The notes: generated by a model not told the origin, from the sequence alone. 64,000 nucleotides of DNA from Limosilactobacillus viscerum (GCF_947387525.1 NZ_CANDNW010000007.1:1-64000); one strand, 5' to 3'; shown: positions 27,648-36,614, counted from the first letter of the stretch. Numbers and translations are program-made.

Positions 27648-27803
27648 TGTGACGCAACCCGGTTAAGGCGTGATGACTAGCATAGGAATGAACTAGCAAT
27701 TTCCCTAGCTAGACCCTAGGACCTGGGTTATGGCACGCGATATCTTGGTAATATAACTAATACAAAGAGACCGTGACAAAACTCAGCTTTGTCACGGTCT
27801 CTC
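27648..27803 (-). repeat. Composite hairpin element, copy A (hup terminator plus second stem)
   Basis: Read on the minus strand: a perfect terminator stem (AGAGACCGTGACAAA / TTTGTCACGGTCTCT, 27766-27802), about 20 nt of spacer, then AAGATATCGCGTGCCATAAC, a CTAG-rich loop, and AACCGGGTTGCGTCACAGG. The last two blocks pair imperfectly and are followed by TTGTTTTT. The same order of blocks occurs at 48448-48565. The first stem is the hup terminator; the second may be another terminator or an RNA element. Confidence 0.6.
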
Positions 27804-27823
27804 ATTCAGTTTAAACTGTTAAA

Positions 27824-28099
27824 TTACTTAACAGCATCCTTTAAAGCTTTACCAGGCTTGAAAGCTGGTACCTTGCTTGCAGGAATTTGGATTTCTTGTC
27901 CAGTTTGTGGGTTACGGCCCTTACGTGCAGCACGTTGACGTACTTCGAAGTTACCGAAGCCGATCAGTTGAACCTTTTCCCCCTTGGCCAATGATGCTTG
28001 AATTGAACTGAAGACAGCGTCAACAGCAGCAGTAGCATCCTTCTTGGTCAAGCCAGTTGCAGCAGCAACATTGCTTACTAATTCTGCTTTGTTTGCCAT
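27824..28099 (-). CDS. hup: HU family DNA-binding protein
   Basis: 91 residues, the whole HU fold: [20 protein letters not shown], then [20 protein letters not shown] and [20 protein letters not shown], the beta-arm with the Pro that intercalates into DNA. It compacts and bends DNA as a homodimer. Codon use is noticeably biased, consistent with high expression. It has a strong promoter, a structured leader, GGGAGG before ATG, and a perfect terminator. Confidence 0.98.
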   Translation of the reverse strand: MANKAELVSNVAAATGLTKKDATAAVDAVFSSIQASLAKGEKVQLIGFGNFEVRQRAARKGRNPQTGQEIQIPASKVPAFKPGKALKDAVK

Positions 28100-28116
28100 A
28101 TGTTTTCACCTCCCAC

Positions 28117-28173
28117 AATTAGTGCAGACGCACTAACGCACAATGTTAATTTTGAGTGGTCCAAAATTAACGA
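28117..28173 (-). promoter_or_regulatory. Structured hup leader with two perfect hairpins
   Basis: Between promoter and GGGAGG of hup are a 7-bp stem TTAGTGC/GCACTAA (28119-28136) and an 11-bp stem GTTAATTTTGG/CCAAAATTAAC-type palindrome (28145-28171). They may stabilise or regulate the abundant hup mRNA. Confidence 0.55.
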
Positions 28174-28208
28174 AATAATTACGAGGAGTTCGTATCATTT
28201 CATTTTTA

Positions 28209-28237
28209 AGATTAGCATAGTGAAACCCTACTGGCAA
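28209..28237 (-). promoter_or_regulatory. hup promoter
   Basis: A -35 TTGCCA (28232-28237), 17-bp spacer and -10 TAATCT (28209-28214) with a TG extension (TATGCTAATCT), on the minus strand, about 110 nt upstream of the hup ATG. Confidence 0.65.
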
Positions 28238-28286
28238 GCGGTTTTAGAAAGATTTTCGTGCATTTTAGGCTTTTTTATAAATTTTC

Positions 28287-29600
28287 TTACTGCCGCTGGC
28301 GCTTAATCAGGTGAAGCGGTGTCCCCGTAAAGTCGAAGGCCTGTCTAATTTGATTTTCCAGGTACCGTTCATAAGAAAAGTGCATTAGTTCAGGATCATT
28401 GACGAAAACAACAAAAGTAGGTGGCGCCGTCGCAACCTGGGTAGCGTAAAAGATCCGCAGACGCTTACCATTTTGGGTAGGTGTCGGGTTAGCAGCGATT
28501 GCATCCATAATCACGTTATTTAAGACTGAAGACTTAATCCGGCGTTCATGATGCTCATTAACCTCTTCAATCATCTCCGGCAACTTGTTTAACCGCTGCT
28601 TGGTCTTGGCCGAAACAAAGATAATCGGTGCATAGCTCAAGTACTGGAACTCATGGCGAATAAGGTTAGTAAAGTCAGTCATTGTCCGGTGGTCACGGTT
28701 TTCAATTGTATCCCACTTATTAACAACAATTATGACCCCACAACCAGCTTCGTGAGCATAACCAGCAATGTGCTTATCAAGTTCCCGAATTCCTTCTTCC
28801 GCGTTCAGAACCACTAAGACCACGTTGCTATCATCAATGGCACGCATCGCCCGCATCAGTGCGTAGTGTTCAGTATTTTCGTAAATTTTTCCTTGCTTAC
28901 GAATACCGGCAGTATCAATCATGGTAAATTCTTGACCGTCAGCACTTTGGAAACGAGTGTTAATTGCATCCCTGGTAGTCCCCGCGACATTTGAAACAAT
29001 TACCCGATTTTCACCGAGAATGGCATTAACCAGCGATGACTTACCAACATTTGGCCGTCCAATTAAGCTAAAACGAATGCTACTATCATCTTCATTATCC
29101 GCATTTTCTGGGAAGTGATGAATAACTGCATCTAAGAGGTCACCAAGCCCGACACCATGAACACTTGAAACCGGGTATGGTTCCCCTAAGCCCAACGAAT
29201 AGAAGTCATAAATATCACTCCGTCGCTCGGGATTATCAACCTTATTGACCGCCAGTACCACCGGCTTATCAGAACGGTAAAGAATCCGGGCAACCTGTTC
29301 ATCATCATCTGTTACCCCACTTTCAATATCAACTACAAGGATGATAACGTCTGCTTCATCGATGGCGATTTCTGCTTGTTGCCGAATCTGTGTCAATAAT
29401 GGTTGGTCCGACATTTCAATTCCACCGGTATCAATCATATTAAAATGTTTACCAAGCCATTCACCGTGAGCGTAAATCCGGTCACGAGTAACACCAGGGG
29501 TATCTTCAACGATTGAAATCCGTTGACCCGCAATTCGGTTAAAGAGGGTCGACTTCCCAACGTTTGGTCGGCCAACCACTGCAACAACGGGATTTGCCAT
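28287..29600 (-). CDS. der: Ribosome biogenesis GTPase Der (EngA)
   Basis: 437 residues; double-GTPase essential for 50S assembly. First G domain [23 protein letters not shown]; second [29 protein letters not shown]-terminal KH-like domain (about 350-437). ATG follows AAGGTGA. It lies between hup and rpsA, a conserved order (rpsA-der-hup) in Firmicutes. Confidence 0.98.
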   Translation of the reverse strand: MANPVVAVVGRPNVGKSTLFNRIAGQRISIVEDTPGVTRDRIYAHGEWLGKHFNMIDTGGIEMSDQPLLTQIRQQAEIAIDEADVIILVVDIESGVTDDDEQVARILYRSDKPVVLAVNKVDNPERRSDIYDFYSLGLGEPYPVSSVHGVGLGDLLDAVIHHFPENADNEDDSSIRFSLIGRPNVGKSSLVNAILGENRVIVSNVAGTTRDAINTRFQSADGQEFTMIDTAGIRKQGKIYENTEHYALMRAMRAIDDSNVVLVVLNAEEGIRELDKHIAGYAHEAGCGVIIVVNKWDTIENRDHRTMTDFTNLIRHEFQYLSYAPIIFVSAKTKQRLNKLPEMIEEVNEHHERRIKSSVLNNVIMDAIAANPTPTQNGKRLRIFYATQVATAPPTFVVFVNDPELMHFSYERYLENQIRQAFDFTGTPLHLIKRQRQ

Positions 29601-29689
29601 TTATTTCACCTTCCTTCAAAGAATAAAAAGGAAGTAACCACAGACGTGCCACTTCCTCCTTAAAATTATTTATGATTTTGCTGAAGAAA

Positions 29690-30928
29690 TTACTTCAAGT
29701 TCTTCAATTGGTCACCAATCAAGTCACCCATTGAGAAGCCAGATTCTTCTTCAGGAGCGTTGTTCATCGCACTCCGGTTGCTGTTCCGACGTGAGCGACG
29801 ACGACCACGGTAGTTTTCACCGTTATCGTTGTCTTCACCCTTTGGACGTTCTTCAAGAGCCTTCATTGAAAGACCAAGACGTTGACGTTCAGGGTCGACA
29901 TTCAGAACCTTAACCTTAACTTCTTGACCTGGCTTCAGAACATCAGCTGGTGTAGCAATGTGCTTGTGTGAAATTTGGGAAATGTGTACCAAGCCTTCAA
30001 CACCAGGGAATACTTCAACGAATGCACCGAAGCTAGTAAGACGCTTAACAGTACCAGTTAAAGTACTACCAGCTGGGGCCTTTTCTTCAATGTCATCCCA
30101 TGGGCCAGGAAGAGTTTGCTTGATTGAAAGTGAGATCCGTTCACGGTCTGGATCCACGCTCAATACCTTAACCTTAACTTCTTGACCAGCAGACAGAACA
30201 TCTGAAGGCTTGTCGACGTGTTCGTAAGAAATTTCAGAAACGTGAACTAAACCATCAACACCACCAAGGTCGATGAAGGCACCGAAGTTAGTCATCCGGG
30301 CAACCTTACCTTCAACAACGTCACCTGGTTCTAATTCAGCAAAGATCTTCTTAGCTGCTTCTTCGTGTTGTGCCTTAACGATTTCCTTGTGGGAAAGGAT
30401 CAGACGGTTTTCACTCGGTTCAATTTCGATAATCTTGAATTCAAGTTCTTGACCCTTGAATTGGTTCAAGTCTTCTACATAGTGATCAGTGATCATTGAA
30501 GCAGGAACAAAGCCACGTACTCCAGCATCAACAACTAAACCACCCTTAACTGCTTGGGTAACCTTCGCAGTGATGGTTTCACCATCATCGAACTTCTTTT
30601 GGATGTCATCCCATACCTTGCGGGCTTCGAGACGACGGTGAGAAAGTAAGTAACTACCATTTTCCTTATCGTTACCAATCTTAGAGATGACAACTAAGTC
30701 TAATTCGTCACCTACTTTAACTGCATCATTGATGTCTTCAACTGGCTTGGTTGATAATTCCTTAGCAGGGACAACACCTTCAACCCCTGCATCTTTAATA
30801 CCAACGATAGCTTGGCGATCGTCATCGATTGCCAATACTTCACCCTTAACAACATCGCCCACCTTTACAGTTTCGATGCTATCGAGTGCCTTTAACATAT
30901 CGTTCTTGTTTTCGTTGTTTTCAGCCAT
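29690..30928 (-). CDS. rpsA: 30S ribosomal protein S1
   Basis: 412 residues with four S1 RNA-binding domains at about 22-97, 115-182, 200-270 and 287-357, and an Arg-rich, disordered tail (RGRRRSRRNSNR). The four-domain form is the Firmicute type rather than the six-domain form of Proteobacteria. ATG 30928 (MAENNENKND) has AAGGAGG upstream; the longer frame is rejected. Codon bias suggests strong expression. It follows cmk. Confidence 0.95.
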   Translation of the reverse strand: MAENNENKNDMLKALDSIETVKVGDVVKGEVLAIDDDRQAIVGIKDAGVEGVVPAKELSTKPVEDINDAVKVGDELDLVVISKIGNDKENGSYLLSHRRLEARKVWDDIQKKFDDGETITAKVTQAVKGGLVVDAGVRGFVPASMITDHYVEDLNQFKGQELEFKIIEIEPSENRLILSHKEIVKAQHEEAAKKIFAELEPGDVVEGKVARMTNFGAFIDLGGVDGLVHVSEISYEHVDKPSDVLSAGQEVKVKVLSVDPDRERISLSIKQTLPGPWDDIEEKAPAGSTLTGTVKRLTSFGAFVEVFPGVEGLVHISQISHKHIATPADVLKPGQEVKVKVLNVDPERQRLGLSMKALEERPKGEDNDNGENYRGRRRSRRNSNRSAMNNAPEEESGFSMGDLIGDQLKNLK

Positions 30929-30999
30929 TAAAAAAATCCTCCTTGCAACAATCAACTCTAGCTATCATTCTACTAAAAAAGTTTGTCCTTTTCCAGTGT

Positions 31000-31686
31000 T
31001 TAACCCAATTCATTGAGAGTTTTTTTGATGATTGTGCTAATTTTGTCAACAACCTGGTCGATTGTCAGCTGGGTAGTATCTAAACGAATTGCATCGGGCG
31101 CCTGGGTTAGTGGCGATACCTTTCGTGAGGAATCCTTTTTATCCCGCAATTCAATTTCTTTTTGTAGTTCTTCTAAAGAAGCAGTTTTAATCCCCTTGGC
31201 CTTATTTTCAACATACCGCCGACGGGCACGCTCATGGGCAGTTGCGACCATAAAGATTTTAACGGGAGCATCAGGAAGGACAGTTGAGCCAATATCACGC
31301 CCATCCATTACAATTCCCCCTTCTCGGGCAATTTGCCGCTGAAGGTTAGTCATTTCTTGCCGAACTTCCGGAATTGCTGCTACTGCCGACACATTTTGAT
31401 CAATCCGCCCCTGGCGAATATCGGTGGTTACCTCTTCACCATTGAGGAAAACCTTTTGTTCTGGTTCTCCCGGAGCAAAGCTGATTTTAATTTCCTGTGC
31501 AAGCTTACTAATTTGTGCAGTATCTTCCATTGAAATTCCACGGTTAAGTGCTGCAAGTGTTACTACCCGGTACATTGCTCCCGTATCACAATAAACATAG
31601 TGGAATTTCTTTGCGACTAGCTTAGCAACGGTGCTTTTCCCCGCAGACGCCGGGCCATCAATAGCAACTTGAATTTGCTTTTCCAT
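31000..31686 (-). CDS. cmk: Cytidylate kinase
   Basis: 228 residues; phosphorylates CMP and dCMP. Walker A is IDGPASAGKSTVAK, followed by YCDTGAMYR, VMDGRDIGSTVLPDA and ARRRYVENKAKG of the lid region. It precedes rpsA, the usual cmk-rpsA pair, and follows the LysM gene. Confidence 0.97.
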   Translation of the reverse strand: MEKQIQVAIDGPASAGKSTVAKLVAKKFHYVYCDTGAMYRVVTLAALNRGISMEDTAQISKLAQEIKISFAPGEPEQKVFLNGEEVTTDIRQGRIDQNVSAVAAIPEVRQEMTNLQRQIAREGGIVMDGRDIGSTVLPDAPVKIFMVATAHERARRRYVENKAKGIKTASLEELQKEIELRDKKDSSRKVSPLTQAPDAIRLDTTQLTIDQVVDKISTIIKKTLNELG

Positions 31687-31707
31687 AACTTGTTTTCTCT
31701 CCCTAAA

Positions 31708-32262
31708 TTAACGAACTCGAATTTGTTGACCAGGATGGACAGTTGAATTAACTGACAGGTTGTTTAACCGTGCCACTTCTTGAGCAGACATCCCGTTTCG
31801 TGCTGCAATGCGGTAAATACTGTCGCCACGCCGGACCACTGCATACTGGCGGCTTCCCTGACTGACACTGGTCGAACTAGTGCTAGCTGACCGACTACTA
31901 GTTACCGCGGAGCTGCTTGATGTTAAACTGCTACTCTCTTCACTCCTACTGACAGAATGCCGACGACTAGCAGAACTCACTCGATGAGATTGACTTTTTT
32001 TACTACTCGCCGAAGCAGTTTGCTCGGTCTGTACTGGATGGTTAAACGACTGCTTATTATTAATCCAATAAATTAATGGCGTCGCTGCTAGTACAATAAT
32101 CAAGACAATTAAAACAGTGGTGATGGTTGAGCTATGTGATTCTTGTTTCCGCCGCTCAGTCCGTGACAAGTGACCTGTACTGTCGAGATTCTCATTATCG
32201 GTAAACTTCTTATCCCACAATTCATCATTTTGTTCACGACTTTCCTCACGTTTTTCACTCAT
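31708..32262 (-). CDS. LysM-domain membrane-anchored protein
   Basis: 184 residues. A charged cytoplasmic head (1-45), one membrane helix (46-66, ITTVLIVLIIVLAATPLIYWI), an extracellular Ser-rich linker (about 82-137) and a single LysM (139-184: YAVVRRGDSIYRIAARNGMS, ending HPGQQIRVR) that should bind peptidoglycan. No hydrolase domain. Located between recQ and cmk, as in other lactobacilli; function unknown, probably envelope. Confidence 0.88.
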   Translation of the reverse strand: MSEKREESREQNDELWDKKFTDNENLDSTGHLSRTERRKQESHSSTITTVLIVLIIVLAATPLIYWINNKQSFNHPVQTEQTASASSKKSQSHRVSSASRRHSVSRSEESSSLTSSSSAVTSSRSASTSSTSVSQGSRQYAVVRRGDSIYRIAARNGMSAQEVARLNNLSVNSTVHPGQQIRVR

Positions 32263-32314
32263 GGCTTAACCTCCCCTCATTTCAAAGTTAACATTCTGAT
32301 TGTAGCGCACTAAT

Positions 32315-33784
32315 TTACTGCTTGTCTAGGTTGGAAAAGTGGAAGTTGGATTCTTTATCAAGATTTAATAAGCGCTGAAGCTGGGTATCCCACCGTTCGT
32401 TTTTCTTTGGTACTACCGTTGTCTTTCGTGGTGGCAGCAACGGCTTTGAAAGCCAACCAGGTTCATCAATATCACAGCAATCTGTCTGTTCAACTGTCGA
32501 TTCACCAAAGTAAGCAAGGATGAATTGCCGTCGACAGCTAGTTAAGCTTGCATACTTTTGCATTTGGTGCAGCTGCCAAGCAACCTGTGACTGGCGCTTG
32601 CCAAAACTTTCCCGTAACTGGCTAATTGAATAGTGGTGGCGGATGTAAAAGTCAAAGAGTTCATAATCTGGACCCAGTACCCGCCGATCTGCTTGTCCCT
32701 GTTGAACTTTTTGGTATAGTCCAGCGGGTGGAAGTTCAGTAGTCGTTAACTGACGTGCTAATTGTTCATCCCCAGGAGCGTATAGTAAAACGGCCGCACT
32801 TTGTTGGCCATCACGACCTGCCCGGCCAATTTCTTGCACATAGTTTTCGAGGCTGGTTGGCAGGTGGTAGTGAATAACAAAGCGAATATCATCCTTATCA
32901 ATTCCCATTCCAAACGCACTAGTCGCACAAATCAATTGTAGTTGATTATCCATAAATTGCTGCTGGATGCGGAAACGTTCGGCAGATGGCATTCCGGCAT
33001 GGTAGGCCGCCACTGCAAGCGTGCTATTTTCACGAAGCCATTCCGCCATTTGGGTAGCTAACCGGCGACTAGCAAAATAAACAATTCCTGCTCCCGGTAA
33101 AGTTGTTACCAGTTTTAACAACGTCGTTTGCTTTTCGTCAGAACTGGCCAATTCACTTGCGGCTAAAAAGATATTCGGACGGTTGACTGAACGCACAATT
33201 GTTACTACTTGTTCAGCTGAAAGACCCACCTTAGTTAAGATATCATGCCGAACACGAGGGGTGGCAGTTGCTGTTAGTAACAACGTCACGGGATCGTCCA
33301 ATTCGTGCCGTAGCTGTTTTAAGAGTAAGTACTCCGGACGAAAATCGGGGCCCCACTGGGAAATGCAGTGTGCTTCGTCAATCGTCAGCAAACTTAACTT
33401 AGTTCTTTGTAACGCCCGTACCACTTCCGGGTTAGCAAGCAACTCCGGTGATGCAAAAATAAATTTAGCCTGACTCAGCTGTGACAACTGCTGCCGCCGA
33501 TCTTGACCACCACCACTAAGCATGAGAACCCGTTTTTCACCATTCCGGTGTAGACGGTCAACCTGGTCCTGCATTAACGAGATCAGCGGTGACACCACCA
33601 GTACAGGGCCCGGCAATAAGTAGGCCGGTAACTGGTACAGGAGTGACTTTCCACCACCAGTTGGCAGGATAGCCAGGGTATTCTTGCCCGCTAACAGGGC
33701 CTTGATGGTTGCCAACTGTCCATCACGAAAATGCTCATAGCCAAAGTGCTGTTTGAGTACCTCGTAAATTTTAGCATCATTCAT
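32315..33784 (-). CDS. recQ: ATP-dependent DNA helicase RecQ (short form)
   Basis: 489 residues. 3'-5' helicase: motif I LAILPTGGGKSLLYQ, motif II TIDEAHCISQWGPDFRPEY, motif III LTATATP, motif V-VI SAFGMGIDKDD and QEIGRAGRDGQ. The zinc-binding part keeps CRRQFILAYFGE and DCCDID. There is no HRDC domain; the C-terminus ends soon after, common for this recQ paralogue. ATG 33784 has GGGGAG 8 nt upstream and overlaps the ypbB end by 8 nt; an upstream frame to 33901 is unsupported. Confidence 0.95.
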   Translation of the reverse strand: MNDAKIYEVLKQHFGYEHFRDGQLATIKALLAGKNTLAILPTGGGKSLLYQLPAYLLPGPVLVVSPLISLMQDQVDRLHRNGEKRVLMLSGGGQDRRQQLSQLSQAKFIFASPELLANPEVVRALQRTKLSLLTIDEAHCISQWGPDFRPEYLLLKQLRHELDDPVTLLLTATATPRVRHDILTKVGLSAEQVVTIVRSVNRPNIFLAASELASSDEKQTTLLKLVTTLPGAGIVYFASRRLATQMAEWLRENSTLAVAAYHAGMPSAERFRIQQQFMDNQLQLICATSAFGMGIDKDDIRFVIHYHLPTSLENYVQEIGRAGRDGQQSAAVLLYAPGDEQLARQLTTTELPPAGLYQKVQQGQADRRVLGPDYELFDFYIRHHYSISQLRESFGKRQSQVAWQLHQMQKYASLTSCRRQFILAYFGESTVEQTDCCDIDEPGWLSKPLLPPRKTTVVPKKNERWDTQLQRLLNLDKESNFHFSNLDKQ

Positions 33785-34814
33785 TGGTCTGACTCCCCTG
33801 CAAAATCTGGTAAAGACGGAAATAGAAAAAGTCAGCATTTGAATCCGCCGACCAACTCGCAAATTGCCATTCGGTAACGGGTCCCTGGTAATTTTGGTCA
33901 AGGTATTGACGGACCTTTATTGGCAAAAGTTGATCCCAGTTTAACAACTGGGGCATTAGAATTGCCGCCGTTAAGAGGTGTTCACGAACCGTGCTTACTT
34001 TGAGGCGCCGTTGACGGGCAACCTCCGTAATCGTCCTTCCACTGCTAACCATTTTGAATGTCCGCCAATTACTTGGTGACAGCGGCGTTGCGGACAGCAA
34101 GGGCTTAATTAGGCAGGCAAGCGGGCCATTGGTTGCCCGTGAAAAGGCACAGATAGCAAGGGCGAGGTCATGGGTTAGCGTAATTCCATCAGCAACATTC
34201 AATTGGAGGTGGTTGCATAACTGGTCAAGTGTCCACCCCGTCTGTCCATGGCCAATCAACTGATTTACTAGTGCCAGCGGCAAGCGCTCATCTTCACTCT
34301 CCAGCGAATTCATTAGTAACTGGAGCTCGGCGTTAACATCCCCTACCAGGTGGTCAGAGCCGAAGTGGTTAAACCATGACTTAACCTGTTGCTGCTCAGC
34401 AAATGAAATATTAAGTGGGACGTAGTGACGATTGTGATAAGAAAACTCAGAGACCACTTGAAAGCCCAAAAGAAACCGTAGAAAGGCTACCTTGGTATTT
34501 GCTAACCAATACCAGGAATAAAAGGCTGGCTCATACACTGGCGGCTGTTCTTCCTGAAAGCTAACTCCCGTTGTGGTTAGCTTAACCTGGTTATCCGCAA
34601 CCACTTCAACCAGGCCCGCCGCTTGTAACTCCCTCAACTCAAAGTCCAACTGGTCCTGGTTGGCTTGGCGACGAGCACCTAGCCACTCCAAGATGCCATA
34701 CTGCTGCGCCCAAAAAAGGTTAGCGACGGTGCGGTGACTGGTCAGTACATTTTCGATCACCCTTATTCGGCGTGGCTGGCGATAGCTACACAGCCGTAGT
34801 AAATATGTATTCAA
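33777..34814 (-). CDS. YpbB-like helix-turn-helix protein, RecQ partner
   Basis: About 345 residues. The region ~250-295 has TFKMVSSGRTITEVARQRRL then KVSTVREHLLTAA, a helicase-type helix-turn-helix (HTH_40). The N-terminal MNTYLLRLCSYRQPRRIRVI matches YpbB homologues. In Firmicutes ypbB directly precedes recQ and may assist it, which is inference here. A TTG start at 34814 is preferred (AGGGG 8 nt upstream); a GTG six codons upstream is possible. Confidence 0.8.
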   Translation of the reverse strand: MNTYLLRLCSYRQPRRIRVIENVLTSHRTVANLFWAQQYGILEWLGARRQANQDQLDFELRELQAAGLVEVVADNQVKLTTTGVSFQEEQPPVYEPAFYSWYWLANTKVAFLRFLLGFQVVSEFSYHNRHYVPLNISFAEQQQVKSWFNHFGSDHLVGDVNAELQLLMNSLESEDERLPLALVNQLIGHGQTGWTLDQLCNHLQLNVADGITLTHDLALAICAFSRATNGPLACLIKPLLSATPLSPSNWRTFKMVSSGRTITEVARQRRLKVSTVREHLLTAAILMPQLLNWDQLLPIKVRQYLDQNYQGPVTEWQFASWSADSNADFFYFRLYQILQGSQTNE

Positions 34815-34964
34815 CCTTGTCACCCCTATCACTTAAATTATCTACACTAGTATAATACGCTAAATAATCACTAGCGGCACTAAAAAGGTGTTGGAACAAT
34901 AAACCAAGCCCTTAATTAATGGTTTACTTTAAAAGCATCAATTGATTAACAAACCTTCGTTTTA

Positions 34965-35032
34965 AAAACAAAAGAGCCGTCACACAACCTAGCACTTAGA
35001 CTCTCAAGTCCCAGGTTGTGTCACCGCTCTCC
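34965..35032 (-). terminator. ribU terminator, related to the composite hairpin element
   Basis: On the minus strand AGAGCGGTGACACAACCTGG pairs with a 3' arm ...AGGTTGTGTGACGGCTCT, then TTTTGTTTTT. The inner GTGACACAACC/GGTTGTGT core resembles the stems at 27648-27803 and 48448-48565. The remaining 34815-34964 is A/T-rich spacer, probably the ypbB promoter. Confidence 0.8.
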
Positions 35033-35033
35033 A

Positions 35034-35609
35034 TTAAATTTTATGCCGTTGTAGCCATTGACGAAGGTGCCCCGCGATCAATGCGAAGACAACCGTCACT
35101 AACAAACCCTTGATAATGTTAAAAGGAAGAACGCCAACTGCCACTAGCTGGGCCACCGGCATCGTTGACTGCCAGTGCCAAGCAGCCATGTATAGCGGCG
35201 TCAGCACCCACAAATTAAGCAGTGACATTACCACCGTCAGTACAACTGTCGATAGTGGAATGGCAACCATCATCTGACGTTTAAACGACCAGTCCTGGTG
35301 CCGCCATACAAGGCAAAATGGGATCAGTAACGCCAGCGATGAAATAAAGTCGCTGCTAACCCCAATCAGGTCCCCAACCGAAAAACCGTTAACCATTGCA
35401 TGCAAGAGGCACTTGATCACTGCAATCATCACCCCCGCAAAAGGACCATAAATATAACCACCCAGCAATACTGGAATATCTGAAAAATCAATTTTCAGGT
35501 AAGAAGCTACCGGGATAACTGGAAACTCAAACAACATCAGGATAAATGCAAGTGCCCCTAAGCAGGCCACCCCCACCATCCGTTGAATCCGTTGGTGCGA
35601 TACTGTCAT
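35034..35609 (-). CDS. ribU: Riboflavin transporter, ECF S-component RibU
   Basis: 191 residues, about six membrane helices. The RibU signature FEFPVIPVASYLKIDFSDIP then VLLGGYIYGP is present, as is KCLLHAMVNG. It binds riboflavin and works with the shared ECF energising module (not in this window). An FMN riboswitch with terminator and a hairpin over the ribosome-binding site precede it, supporting the substrate. ATG follows GGAGG. Confidence 0.95.
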   Translation of the reverse strand: MTVSHQRIQRMVGVACLGALAFILMLFEFPVIPVASYLKIDFSDIPVLLGGYIYGPFAGVMIAVIKCLLHAMVNGFSVGDLIGVSSDFISSLALLIPFCLVWRHQDWSFKRQMMVAIPLSTVVLTVVMSLLNLWVLTPLYMAAWHWQSTMPVAQLVAVGVLPFNIIKGLLVTVVFALIAGHLRQWLQRHKI

Positions 35610-35611
35610 AA

Positions 35612-35643
35612 CAAAACAACCTCCATTATTGGAAGATTGTTTC
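35612..35643 (-). promoter_or_regulatory. Hairpin sequestering the ribU ribosome-binding site
   Basis: AAACAATCTTCC pairs with GGAGGTTGTTTT around AATAAT on the minus strand. The GGAGG is the ribU Shine-Dalgarno, so translation may be limited in addition to the upstream riboswitch. Confidence 0.55.
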
Positions 35644-35661
35644 CTTCATTGGCCCACCCCA

Positions 35662-35701
35662 TAAAATAAAAGCGCTGTCGATACACTGGTACCCACAACG
35701 C
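35662..35701 (-). terminator. Riboswitch-controlled terminator, with alternative antiterminator
   Basis: GCGTTGT pairs with ACAGCGC (one G-U pair) followed by TTTTATTTT. Its loop holds TACCAG (35686-35691), complementary to CTGGTA (35727-35732) on the 3' side of riboswitch helix P1. FMN binding would stabilise P1 and free the terminator; without FMN the CTGGTA/TACCAG helix would block it. Confidence 0.7.
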
Positions 35702-35712
35702 AATTATTCCAT

Positions 35713-35832
35713 AGAGATCTTCTATATACCAGACTTTACTGTCGGCACTGGAATTTCACCAGATCAACCGTTCACACGGGTTGCGGGCTTTAACCGCCGG
35801 TCGGGAATTACACCCTGCCTTGAAGAAACCAA
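35713..35832 (-). ncRNA. FMN riboswitch (RFN element)
   Basis: The minus strand carries the RFN consensus blocks in order: AAGGCAGGGTG, ATTCCCGACCGGCGGT, AGCCCGC, CCCGTGTGAACGGTTGAT, CTGGTGAAATTCCAGTGCCG, ACAGTAAAGTCTGG. Helix P1 can close with TTCTTC near 35825 and GAAGA near 35716. It lies between the ribU promoter and ribU, and should shut off ribU when FMN is plentiful. Confidence 0.96.
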
Positions 35833-35854
35833 TCTTGTTAAATTTTACACTTAC

Positions 35855-35883
35855 ATTATAGCGGACAACAAAAGCGCTGTCAA
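35855..35883 (-). promoter_or_regulatory. ribU promoter, consensus sigma-A
   Basis: A -35 TTGACA (35878-35883), 17-bp spacer and -10 TATAAT (35855-35860) on the minus strand, about 25 nt before the riboswitch. Both hexamers are perfect. Confidence 0.85.
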
Positions 35884-35897
35884 TGAAGAAGGGCCAG

Positions 35898-36614
35898 CTA
35901 CATTCCCTTTAGCTTTTTAACCTCTTCTGGCCGCAGTTCCCGGTAATCACCCGGTTGGACGCCCTGTAGGTTTAAAAAGCCATAACTCTCCCGGTGCAGC
36001 TTCATCACTGGGTAGCCGACCGCCTCAAACATCCGCTTAACCTGGTGGTAATGGCCTTCATGAATTGTAATCTGGACAATACTTATCCTTTTTGCCCGGT
36101 CCGTCTCCTTAAGGCGGGTCTTTGCTGGTTTGGTCCGGTGGCCATCGACTTTTACCCCTAACCGCAACTGCTTAAGTGCGTCATTGGTTATTAGCCCCTT
36201 TACCTTGGCAACATAGGTCTTATTAACCTCAAACTTGGGGTGCATTAGCTTATTTGCTAAATCACCATCATTAGTTAAGAGCAGGATACCTGTGGTGTCA
36301 TAGTCCAGTCGGCCCACTGGATAAACCCGTTCTTCAATCTCGTCATCCTTGAGAATATCTACAACGGTCCGCCGCCCCTTCTCATCATGGGCACTTGAAA
36401 TAACTTCGCGTGGTTTATTTAAGAGGTAGTAAACGTGTTTTTCCTGGTGGATCGGTACCCCGTCAACCTCAATTTTATCCTTCGCCGCTACCTTGGTCCC
36501 TAGCTTCTTAACTGTTTCACCATTGACCGTTACCCGGCCCGCAGTAATTAGCTTTTCGGATGCCCGTCGCGATGCAACCCCCGCTTCGGCCATCACCTTT
36601 TGTAATCGTTCCAT
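35898..36614 (-). CDS. rluB: 23S rRNA pseudouridine synthase RluB
   Basis: 238 residues, RsuA/RluB family. S4 RNA-binding domain 1-60 (MERLQKVMAEAGVASRRASE), then the synthase domain with the catalytic Asp in VGRLDYDTTGILLLTNDG and LMHPKFEVNKTY. In Gram-positives this gene follows scpAB. Its start overlaps the scpB stop by one base. B. subtilis RluB acts on 23S rRNA; the exact target here is inferred. Confidence 0.94.
   Translation of the reverse strand: MERLQKVMAEAGVASRRASEKLITAGRVTVNGETVKKLGTKVAAKDKIEVDGVPIHQEKHVYYLLNKPREVISSAHDEKGRRTVVDILKDDEIEERVYPVGRLDYDTTGILLLTNDGDLANKLMHPKFEVNKTYVAKVKGLITNDALKQLRLGVKVDGHRTKPAKTRLKETDRAKRISIVQITIHEGHYHQVKRMFEAVGYPVMKLHRESYGFLNLQGVQPGDYRELRPEEVKKLKGM

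Noticed and set aside
31013-31342. 109-codon plus ORF opposite cmk
   Set aside because: It mirrors the cmk coding frame (Ser/Arg-rich shadow) and lacks a ribosome-binding site.
35668-35679. cre-like site (AAAAGCGCTGTC) in the ribU leader
   Set aside because: It is the 3' arm and U-tract of the riboswitch terminator; the same 12-mer at 35870-35881 is explained by the TTGACA promoter box and its spacer.
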